Shown here piece after piece: positions 8,325 through 14,810 of a stretch of DNA of 19,201 bases; position 1 is the first letter of the stretch, and each line of letters begins with the position of its first letter. The position numbers were made by a program, and so were the translations under genes. Origin of the DNA: Acidobacteria bacterium UBA7540. GTDB taxonomy: Bacteria > Acidobacteriota > Terriglobia > UBA7540. The DNA lies in the NCBI GenBank assembly GCA_002478145.1, contig DLMI01000032.1:1-19201 (forward strand), written 5' to 3'. The notes below the pieces were generated by a model. It did no database searches, had not been told where the DNA came from, and saw nothing but the letters and a program-made list of their open reading frames with translations.

Positions 8325-9566
8325 ATGGAACAGGCTGAATTCAGAAGGCGGGTTCAAGAGCTATCGAAGCGGCACGAGAAGCTGGTGACCCGCAAGAATC
8401 AAAAAATCGAAACCGGCAACGGTGTGTTCGATCGCTACGCATTTCCCGTGCTCACCGCCGAACACACCCCGTTATTCTGGCGCTACGACCTCGATCAGAA
8501 AACCAATCCGTACCTGATGGAACGCCTGGGCATCAATTCGACCTTCAATGCAGGAGCCATGGAGTACGAAGGCAAGATTGTGGTCTTGGCTCGCGTCGAA
8601 GGCATCGACCGCAAATCGTTCCTCGCCGTTGCCGAAAGCCCCAACGGCATCGACAACTTTCGGTTTTGGGATTACCCCATCTTGATGCCGGAGACCCGGA
8701 ACCCCGATATCAACGTCTACGACATTCGCGTCGTGCGGCATGCCGACGGATGGATTTACGGCCTCTTCTGCACGGAGCGCAAAGACCCTAAAGCCCCGTC
8801 GTGGGACACTTCCTCGGCCGTCGCGCAATGCGGCATCGCCCGGACTAAGGATTTGAAGAACTGGGAGCGGCTCCCCGACTTGAAAACCAAGTCGCCGCAG
8901 CAGCGGAACGTAGTGCTGCATCCTGAATTTGTCGATGGCCAATACGGGTTCTACACCCGGCCTCAAGACGAATTCATTCAGGCCGGCAAGGGTGGAGGGA
9001 TCGGCTGGGGTCTCGCCCGCAGCATGGAAAACGCGGTGATTGATGAGGAGACCATTATCGATAACCGTGAGTATCACACCATCCAAGAGGTGAAGAACGG
9101 CCTCGGTCCCGCGCCCATCAAAACCCCGAAAGGCTGGCTACACCTGGCGCATGGTGTACGTAACACGGCGGCCGGATTGCGTTATGTGCTCTACCTTCTC
9201 CTCAGCGAACTCGACCGCCCGCAGGTGGTCACCCACCGCCCGGCGGGCTACTTCCTCGCCCCACAAGGCGAGGAGCGGATCGGCGATGTTTCGAGCGTGG
9301 TGTTCAGTAATGGTTGGGTGGCGCGCGAGGATGGTCAGGTCTTCATTTACTATGGTTCGTCGGACACTCGGTTGCATGTGGCCACCAGCACCATCGCCAG
9401 GCTTCTCGATTACGTGTTGCACACGCCGGAAGATCCGCTGCGGAGCTACGCGTGCGTCGCGCAGCGTTACGCTCTGATCGAGAAAAATCTCAAGCTTATG
9501 GGCTCCCTCCAAAAGCGTACAGCCAAGCAACCCGTCCGCCGCACCCGCCGAGCCGGTGCGGGCTGA
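8325..9566 (+). CDS. 4-O-beta-D-mannosyl-D-glucose phosphorylase (GH130)
   Basis: Cytoplasmic 413-aa GH130 enzyme predicted to phosphorolyse Man-beta-1,4-Glc to alpha-Man-1-P and glucose. The five-bladed beta-propeller signature runs through FNAGAMEYEGKIVVLARVEG (74-93), RKSFLAVAESPNGIDNFRFW (96-115) and NVYDIRVV (130-137). D133 is in the position of the general acid Asp131 of the Bacteroides fragilis enzyme. HLAHGVR, FIYYGSSDTRLHVAT and the LLDYVLHTPEDPLRS tail segment also fit the ~390-aa GH130_1 subgroup rather than the shorter mannooligosaccharide phosphorylases. The frame opens 30 codons upstream inside the epimerase gene. ATG at 8325 is chosen because of GGAG at 8314-8317 and family alignment. 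The last ~17 residues (KRTAKQPVRRTRRAGAG) are a basic extension of no known role. Confidence 0.94.
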   Translation: MEQAEFRRRVQELSKRHEKLVTRKNQKIETGNGVFDRYAFPVLTAEHTPLFWRYDLDQKTNPYLMERLGINSTFNAGAMEYEGKIVVLARVEGIDRKSFLAVAESPNGIDNFRFWDYPILMPETRNPDINVYDIRVVRHADGWIYGLFCTERKDPKAPSWDTSSAVAQCGIARTKDLKNWERLPDLKTKSPQQRNVVLHPEFVDGQYGFYTRPQDEFIQAGKGGGIGWGLARSMENAVIDEETIIDNREYHTIQEVKNGLGPAPIKTPKGWLHLAHGVRNTAAGLRYVLYLLLSELDRPQVVTHRPAGYFLAPQGEERIGDVSSVVFSNGWVAREDGQVFIYYGSSDTRLHVATSTIARLLDYVLHTPEDPLRSYACVAQRYALIEKNLKLMGSLQKRTAKQPVRRTRRAGAG

Positions 9567-9634
9567 CCGTTGACTGGGTGCCCCGCAGGCGCGGGACCCG
9601 CCGATCAGCACGCGAGAATTTGAAGCTGAAAGCC

Positions 9635-9657
9635 GCGGACCTACCAGACAGGTCCGC
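9635..9657. repeat. Hairpin downstream of the phosphorylase gene
   Basis: Perfect 8-bp stem gcggacct (9635-9642) with aggtccgc (9650-9657), 7-nt loop. It lies about 70 bp after the stop of the GH130 gene and 80 bp before the next start. No T-run follows, so it could be a transcript 3'-end stabiliser or a dispersed repeat rather than an intrinsic terminator. The gap 9567-9738 shows nothing else I can name. Confidence 0.45.
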
Positions 9658-9738
9658 AGGAGAACAATGTGAATTTGTCGGACGGTCCGAGGTTGGAGTT
9701 TGTCCAAGGTCGGTCCACCCTCAAGGGGGAATCGCGAA

Positions 9739-11298
9739 ATGTCTACGAAAACATCTCCTGATCGTTGGTTACAGTTGGCGGCTCTTGCGACTGTCGGCAT
9801 CTTCGTCCTCGGCTTTGTGTTCTCCCCTCTGGGGGTATGGACTGGCGCAATCTTAGGCGCATGGTTCATCGGCACGCAAAAAGCATGGCGCGGATTTTTG
9901 TTGCTGTCGGGCATCACCTTCATTCTGAGTGTGCCGTCGAACTGGCGCTCGTCTCCACTGACGGGGATTGACTATATCGTTGGGATGATGCTGGCGGCGC
10001 TCATCGGCAGTCTGCCCTATCTTTTGTGGCGACTCGTGACTCTGCGCCGGGAAGGGTTTCTGTCAACCCTTGCTTTGCCTCTTTGGGGCGCCGCCTTACA
10101 GACGTTGGGGCAACGGTGCCTTCCCGCCAGCATCTTCAATCACTACTCTCTTGCTCAGACTCAACATGCGAACGTCCCTCTGCTGCACATCGCCACAATT
10201 CTAGGGGCAGGTTCCATTCCCTTTCTCATCTATTGGTCCGCGGCGGTGATCATTTGGATGTGGAACTATGAATTCCAGGGTAAGAAGATTGCTGCGGGGG
10301 CAGGTATTTTTGCCGCGGTATGGGCCGTTCTGTTGGGATATGACTTCTTCCTGCGGATCAGCCCTGCTTACGCGCCTCATGTCCTACTAACGAGTACTGT
10401 CTTTGCGTGGACATGTCTGGTTGGAAGCCTGATCTTAACCGCCGGGATCCTCACTCTTCCTGGAAGAGAGCGCAAAGTATGGGCAGACAAGACGGAGAGC
10501 GTCGCCCTCTTGCGAAGTCCGTACACCGGAAATCCTTTGCACGTTCTCAGCAGAGACGGTCATGAGGTTATGGTCAGCTCGTCCGGAGAACAGTTCCCGA
10601 TTCGCAACGACATTGCGGTCTTTCTAGAACCGGAAAAAGTCACAGGCTCTAACCGCAAATACAACCGGCTGTATGAAACCATCGGCGGATTCTATGATGA
10701 CACCCAGAGGGTGGCATGTGCTTTACGGGGTGTCAACCGGGACCGATACTTTTTGAGTTACCTGCGCTTCCTGGAAATCAATCCTGGTAATTCGGTGTTG
10801 GAAACATCCGTGGGGACCGGTCTCAACTGGAAATACCTTCCGCGTGGCGCAAAACTATTTGGTCTTGATCTCTCGGCGGAAATGCTGACGAATTGCCAAG
10901 CCAATCTGCGCCGGTGGGAAATGGACGCCGATCTTTTTCTCGGGAATGCCGAGGACCTGCCGTTCGCCAATGACAGTTTTGATGTTGTGTTTCACGTCGG
11001 GGGCATCAACTTCTTCAATGACAGAGCCAAAGCTATCCGGGAAATGATTCGTGTTGCAAAGCCAGGGAGCCGCATCCTGATTGCCGATGAGACCGAGAAG
11101 CATGTGAAAAACACCTATGAGCGAATTCCCATTACCAGTGGATACTTCAAGAACCGCCAGGAAGCTGTTACAGCTCCTATTGATCTCGTACCCCCAGAGA
11201 TGCAGGAAATACATCTTGAGATGCTGTGGGATGGGCGAATCTACGCGCTGACATTTCGCAAACCCCCCTCCGCGATGCCAAAACTCGCAGTCCGATGA
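9739..11298 (+). CDS. Membrane-anchored class I SAM methyltransferase with Lnt-like membrane region (fusion)
   Basis: 519-aa protein in three parts. Residues ~10-240 contain seven or eight hydrophobic segments. One stretch (LALPLWGAALQTLG... then ANVPLLHIATILGAGSIPFL, 111-164) reads like the membrane half of apolipoprotein N-acyltransferase, but no nitrilase domain follows. Residues ~257-298 (LLRSPYTGNPL...EQFPIRNDIAVFLE) resemble a Trm112-like segment lacking its zinc cysteines. Residues ~336-510 are a UbiE-like methyltransferase: motif I VLETSVGTGLNWKYL (353-367), acidic FGLDLSAEML (374-383), GNAEDLPFANDSFDVV (402-417) and AKPGSRILIADE (440-451). AAGGGGGA about 8 nt before ATG 9739 fixes the start. 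The catalytic domain should face the cytoplasm; the substrate (lipid, quinone or glycolipid) is unknown. The methyltransferase call is strong, the Lnt-like relationship moderate. Confidence 0.8.
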   Translation: MSTKTSPDRWLQLAALATVGIFVLGFVFSPLGVWTGAILGAWFIGTQKAWRGFLLLSGITFILSVPSNWRSSPLTGIDYIVGMMLAALIGSLPYLLWRLVTLRREGFLSTLALPLWGAALQTLGQRCLPASIFNHYSLAQTQHANVPLLHIATILGAGSIPFLIYWSAAVIIWMWNYEFQGKKIAAGAGIFAAVWAVLLGYDFFLRISPAYAPHVLLTSTVFAWTCLVGSLILTAGILTLPGRERKVWADKTESVALLRSPYTGNPLHVLSRDGHEVMVSSSGEQFPIRNDIAVFLEPEKVTGSNRKYNRLYETIGGFYDDTQRVACALRGVNRDRYFLSYLRFLEINPGNSVLETSVGTGLNWKYLPRGAKLFGLDLSAEMLTNCQANLRRWEMDADLFLGNAEDLPFANDSFDVVFHVGGINFFNDRAKAIREMIRVAKPGSRILIADETEKHVKNTYERIPITSGYFKNRQEAVTAPIDLVPPEMQEIHLEMLWDGRIYALTFRKPPSAMPKLAVR

Positions 11299-11303
11299 AT
11301 TCG

Positions 11304-11347
11304 CGGGTGGCGCGGACACCAAGCCACGATGTTGTCTGCGCCACCCG
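11304..11347. repeat. 15-bp stem hairpin just after the methyltransferase stop
   Basis: Left arm cgggtggcgcggaca (11304-11318) pairs along its whole length, with one G-T pair, with 11333-11347. The loop is 14 nt. It begins six bases after the TGA. A T-tract is missing, so rho-independent termination is doubtful, but a stem this long next to a stop codon should block 3' exonucleases. A matching half (GCGGGTGGCGC) reappears near 14700, indicating a dispersed repeat. Confidence 0.55.
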
Positions 11348-11352
11348 CCGAA

Positions 11353-11388
11353 GTAGGGGCGCTTCGCGAAGCGCCCCTACGCCCCTAC
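11353..11388. repeat. 28-bp perfect palindrome with GTAG ends plus partial copy
   Basis: Positions 11353-11380 form a perfect palindrome with half-site gtaggggcgcttcg. The last eight bases (gcccctac) are repeated immediately at 11381-11388. The GTAG head followed by a hairpin is the layout of REP sequences, which RAYT (Y1-type) transposases are known to mobilise. No such gene is in the window. Confidence 0.6.
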
Positions 11389-11444
11389 GTCCAACTCTTG
11401 GCCGTCTGAGAAGCCCTGGGCTAGGCGTGTGAACATATTGTCTC

Positions 11445-11473
11445 TTGACAACACCCCGCCGTTGTGCTAGCCT
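11445..11473 (+). promoter_or_regulatory. Candidate sigma70 promoter for the STGPR-family gene
   Basis: Perfect -35 TTGACA at 11445-11450, 17-bp spacer, then TAGCCT at 11468-11473 as a weak -10 that keeps the first T, the A and the last T. Initiation near 11480 would give a leader of about 65 nt before the ATG at 11545. Confidence 0.5.
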
Positions 11474-11544
11474 ACTCATGTGAAAAGTCCAACCCGCGGG
11501 GAAGTCCTTTCCTCGCTATCCTAACAACCGTCTCAGGAGGGACC

Positions 11545-12741
11545 ATGTCCTTACGCAAATCACCCCAACTTACGCCCGCGTTGCTCGCCGCCGCGCGCGC
11601 CAATGCCCAGCATTCCACCGGACCGCGCAGCGCTGCCGCCAAGCGGAATTCCAAGCTCAATGCCTTGAAGCACGGCGGACGCGTCAGCGACGAAAATCGC
11701 TACCAAGCCATGCTGGCGCTGGGCGAAGACCCGGAAGAATTCGAAAACTTGAAGCAGGAACTCATGAGCGCTTGTCCCGGCGACGCGCTCTGGGAGAAGC
11801 AGATCGACGACTTGACTTGGCTCTACTGGCGCCGCGAAAGGCTCGAGCGGGCGCAAGCAGGCCTGAAGCGGCGCGCCTTGCAGGCCATCGACGACTGGCA
11901 ACACCGCCGCCAGCAGGAGATGGCCCGCATCACCTTCGACGCTTCCCAGCACGACATGCTTGAGGTCAACTTATCGGATTCTACAGATCGCGGCGTGACG
12001 CTGAGAAGGACGCTTTCTTTCCTTGAACTCGTACGGGAGGAGGTCAAGCAACGCACCTTCCGCGTCCGCCAGTACGCCGTACTGGAATCTCTTTACCAAG
12101 GTACGACGGGCTGGCGACAGGCGCTGATCTTCAGGCTGCTGCACCATTTCGGTGACCCCATGTACCTCGAGGCGCAACAAGCCGACGAGGAAGAGAAGCA
12201 GTCCCTGCGCCAAATAGACTTCGACTGCGAGGCGCCGGGCGAAGCAGAGCACCAGGAACTTCTGCGTCTGCTGGAGGAGGAAATCGCCAGCGTCCGCGAA
12301 GAATTCGAATACGCGGAAAAGGCGAATGAGGAGAGAGCGGCGATAGAACGGGACGCCTGCCTTGCTCCAGAGGGGGAGACGTGGAGGATGATGCTGCGCC
12401 AAGAAGCCGCCCTGGACCACTCCATTGACCGCAAAGTGAGGATACTGCTGAGGCTGCGGAAAGATGCTGCCGACCGCCCGGTCGCCCCTGCCGGCCGGGA
12501 TGATGGTACGGGGACAGAGAACAACGAGGAGGTTCCCGACAGCGACATTTCGCCCGATAACTCGCAGGGTGTGGAAGCAGTGGAAGATTTAAAATTGAAC
12601 GACCGACGCGGGAATGTTGTTGAAAACAAAGGACCGGGTTCGGAGAATCGGGGACGAAACGGGAATGTTATAGAAGACAAAGGTACTTGCACACTGAAAG
12701 CGGGAATGTTGTTGAAAAGACAGTTAGTTAGTTGCCGGTAG
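11545..12741 (+). CDS. Hypothetical protein with STGPR...NALKHG N-terminal motif
   Basis: 398 aa, function unknown. The basic N-terminus ARANAQHSTGPRSAAAKRNS then KLNALKHGGRVSDE (17-50) matches a motif I recall from many uncharacterised proteins of Acidobacteria and other soil bacteria. No catalytic signature or membrane segment is visible. The middle is helical and highly charged (WLYWRRERLERAQAGLKRRA, 92-111; LLRLLEEEIASVREEFEYAE, 239-258), suggesting coiled coil. TWRMMLRQEAALDHSIDRKV (279-298) is a second motif-like block. From about residue 308 the sequence is low-complexity and acidic. Its last 45 residues are encoded by DNA repeats, with the stop TAG lying inside a 7-bp minisatellite, so the C-terminus is probably not under protein-level constraint. 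AGGAGG four bases before ATG 11545 fixes the start. The basic N-terminus could bind nucleic acid; that is speculation. Confidence 0.75.
   Translation: MSLRKSPQLTPALLAAARANAQHSTGPRSAAAKRNSKLNALKHGGRVSDENRYQAMLALGEDPEEFENLKQELMSACPGDALWEKQIDDLTWLYWRRERLERAQAGLKRRALQAIDDWQHRRQQEMARITFDASQHDMLEVNLSDSTDRGVTLRRTLSFLELVREEVKQRTFRVRQYAVLESLYQGTTGWRQALIFRLLHHFGDPMYLEAQQADEEEKQSLRQIDFDCEAPGEAEHQELLRLLEEEIASVREEFEYAEKANEERAAIERDACLAPEGETWRMMLRQEAALDHSIDRKVRILLRLRKDAADRPVAPAGRDDGTGTENNEEVPDSDISPDNSQGVEAVEDLKLNDRRGNVVENKGPGSENRGRNGNVIEDKGTCTLKAGMLLKRQLVSCR
12609..12722 (+). repeat. Three direct repeats of CGGGAATGTTGTTGAAAAC type
   Basis: Copies at 12609-12632, 12660-12683 (four mismatches in 24) and 12701-12722 (partial). 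The first two are 51 bp apart and in the same frame (GNVVENKG, GNVIEDKG). The third is 41 bp further and out of frame (AGMLLKRQ). Similarity is therefore conserved at DNA level rather than protein level. Confidence 0.7.
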
Positions 12742-12757
12742 GTGGTAGGTGGCAGGT
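12737..12757 (+). repeat. 7-bp minisatellite over the stop codon
   Basis: Three tandem heptamers GGTAGGT, GGTAGGT, GGCAGGT. The stop codon of the upstream gene (TAG at 12739-12741) lies within the first unit, so slippage in copy number would change the protein end. Confidence 0.6.
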
Positions 12758-12784
12758 GGGGGAACCAGGTGGCACAAAAACTCG

Positions 12785-12813
12785 TTGACAGGCAGCCGAC
12801 CGCGCATTATAAA
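12785..12813 (+). promoter_or_regulatory. Strong sigma70-type promoter for the GH28 gene
   Basis: TTGACA at 12785-12790, exactly 17 bp, then TATAAA at 12808-12813, the best promoter match in the window. Expected start near 12820 gives a leader of about 175 nt that contains the multi-hairpin element at 12855-12935. A second perfect -10 (TATAAT, 12834-12839) lies downstream but lacks a recognisable -35. Confidence 0.65.
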
Positions 12814-12854
12814 CACGCTCCGGCTCCGCTGTATATAATGTTCAGAGGTCGGTC

Positions 12855-12935
12855 GTGGGTCAGTTTGATGTAGAGGCGGCTTTACGCCGCCATTTGGCGA
12901 GGTAAACTCGCCGCTACAACACCAAACTGACCCAC
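12855..12935. repeat. 81-nt multi-branched inverted repeat (two head-to-head GTAG REPs)
   Basis: Outer stem gtgggtcagtttg (12855-12867) pairs perfectly with 12923-12935. A second stem tgtag / ctaca (12869-12873, 12914-12918) encloses two hairpins: ggcggc-tttac-gccgcc (12875-12891) and ggcgag-gtaaa-ctcgcc (12896-12912). Read from each outer side, both halves are GTAG, one base, then a 6-bp stem with a TTTAC loop. They are therefore inverted copies of one REP-type unit, a BIME-like arrangement. It is placed between the GH28 promoter and its start codon. Confidence 0.7.
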
Positions 12936-12995
12936 TACCCAGAGGTAAGCAACAGCGGATCTGCCATGAAGCTGATGCAGCCGGAAGGGGGGAAG

Positions 12996-14624
12996 ATGTC
13001 ACAGCAGCCTGCCAGGAGAATGGGTTGGTTATGTTTCGCCCTAGTCGTTTCGCTTGCAGCGCCTCTCCTGGGCGCCGAAGGAAACGTCGCAATTTTCAAT
13101 GTGAAGAATTACGGAGCTACAGGGAAGAAAGCGGACAACGCTCAGAAGGCCATTCAGAAAGCCGTGGATGCCTGTGCGGAAGCCGGTGGAGGCACAGTTT
13201 ATCTGCCTCCGGGCGAGTATACGTCAGGAACGATTCACCTGCGCAGCCACGTCAGGCTTTATGTTGAAACGGGCGCCACGCTGTTCGCCTCCCAGGACTC
13301 TGCCGTGTTCGATAAGAGTACCCTGCTCTACGGCGAGGATCTGGAGAATATCTCGATTGAAGGTCGGGGGACTGTGGACGGCCAGGCCGAGTACGAATGG
13401 CGGTTGAATGATATCGATGATGCTTACATCCGCGATAACCAGCTCCTGGCACAGTCCCTGGGCAAATCGCTGATGCGCTCTTTTCCAAAGGCGCGTCCGA
13501 AGCCCAGCGTGTACCCGCATATGGTTCTGCTGCTGCGCTGCAAAGACGTCAGGATTGCCGGGCTCTCGTTTCTCCATTCGCCGAGCTGGACCATAAATCC
13601 CTACGCTTGCGAGCGGCTGACCATCGACGGCGTTTACATCCACACCAGCTTGAAAGACGGCGTGTGGGCCGACGGGATCGACCCGGATGGCTGCAAGGAC
13701 GTGCGCATCGCTAATAGTACGATTGAGACCGGCGATGACGCCATTGTCTTCTATTCCTCGAACATTTGGGGACCTCCGCTTCCCTGCGAGAACATCACCA
13801 TTACCAATTGCCGCCTCTCCTCGGCCTCGAGCGCGCTGAAGTTCTGCGATGGCAACATGAACAGCGTCCGCAATGTGACGGTGGATAATTGCGTGATCAC
13901 CGGTTCCAATCGCGGTATTGCCTTCATGGTGTATGACGGAGGTTATATTGAGAATGTTGTGCTGTCGAACCTGATTGTCAATTGCCAGCGTTTCGACTGG
14001 TTCTGGTGGGGCAACGGCGATCCCATCTACTTTACCATCCAGCGGCGCAGCGAGAGCCAGGGCCTGCCGCTCAAGCCCGATGAGCCGCCCGCCGGCTCGA
14101 TTCGGAACGTCATTATCCGCAATGTCATTGCTCACGGCAAAGGCTCCTGCCTGATCCTGGGGCATCCCAATAGCTGGCTCCAGAACGTCAGCCTGGAGAA
14201 CATCAAGCTGTTTCTCTCCACCGATCCTTCGGCGGCCTATGACCGAACTGTGAACGCTATGCAGTTTCGATATGCCAGAAATCTAAAGGTGAGGGACCTC
14301 GAGGTGATCTGGGACAAGCCCGAGTTGAGCCAATGGCAGAGCGCCCTATACTTCCAGGATGTGGAGGGACTGAAGCTGGAGAACTTTGTGGGAGGGCCGG
14401 CGAAGTTGCAGACGGATATTCCCGCCGTAGTTTTCAACCAGGTTGAAGATGCCACTGTCTGCAACTCCAAGGCGCGACCCGGAACGCAGGTATTCCTTAA
14501 AGTGAAGGGCCCAAAGAGCCGGCACGTCTACCTCGTCGGCAACGAATTGCACGAAGTCCGGTCTCCATATCAAGTTGATGCGGACGTGAAAGAGGGGACA
14601 GTGAAAGAGGCCGGCAATTTCTAG
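12996..14624 (+). CDS. Secreted GH28-family (pectinase-type) glycoside hydrolase
   Basis: 542 aa with signal peptide 1-27 (RRMGWLCFALVVSLAAPLLGA). A parallel beta-helix follows, opening with FNVKNYGATGKKADNAQKAI (34-53) and GGGTVYLPPGEYTSGTIHL (64-82). GH28 acidic residues are kept: WADGIDPDG (224-232, replacing NTDGID) with D226/D229/D231, and TGDDAI (245-250) with D247/D248. The polygalacturonase GHG and RIK motifs are absent; SSASSALKFC (275-284) and NRGIAF (305-310) stand in their places. It is thus unlikely to be a simple endopolygalacturonase and may act on substituted pectin or another uronic/rhamnose-containing glycan. An upstream in-frame ATG exists at 12966, but GGAAGGGGGGAAG right before 12996 and the signal peptide favour the later start. 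It is probably transcribed alone from the promoter at 12785. Confidence 0.88.
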   Translation: MSQQPARRMGWLCFALVVSLAAPLLGAEGNVAIFNVKNYGATGKKADNAQKAIQKAVDACAEAGGGTVYLPPGEYTSGTIHLRSHVRLYVETGATLFASQDSAVFDKSTLLYGEDLENISIEGRGTVDGQAEYEWRLNDIDDAYIRDNQLLAQSLGKSLMRSFPKARPKPSVYPHMVLLLRCKDVRIAGLSFLHSPSWTINPYACERLTIDGVYIHTSLKDGVWADGIDPDGCKDVRIANSTIETGDDAIVFYSSNIWGPPLPCENITITNCRLSSASSALKFCDGNMNSVRNVTVDNCVITGSNRGIAFMVYDGGYIENVVLSNLIVNCQRFDWFWWGNGDPIYFTIQRRSESQGLPLKPDEPPAGSIRNVIIRNVIAHGKGSCLILGHPNSWLQNVSLENIKLFLSTDPSAAYDRTVNAMQFRYARNLKVRDLEVIWDKPELSQWQSALYFQDVEGLKLENFVGGPAKLQTDIPAVVFNQVEDATVCNSKARPGTQVFLKVKGPKSRHVYLVGNELHEVRSPYQVDADVKEGTVKEAGNF

Positions 14625-14810
14625 CCGCTGTTACCTCGGGGCGGATTATTCCAGCTCTGCCGAAGCGAGGGGACAAGCAGCTAGGCCTACGGAAACGAGC
14701 GCGGGTGGCGCTTTTGAGTACGTCTTATACCGGCGCCGACAGGGCTGTTCTGCACCTTAGCGCAAGCGGCCACTTCTTCCGGGCGAAGTCTCAGAGAAAG
14801 CCTCGCGGCC

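Noticed and set aside
12855..12935. Multi-branched fold considered as a tRNA
   Set aside because: No acceptor CCA, T-loop or anticodon-arm consensus; the two halves are inverted copies of one REP-type unit.
13224..14165. 313-codon minus-strand open frame
   Set aside because: Antisense to the beta-helix of the GH28 gene; its regularity mirrors the repeats of that helix.
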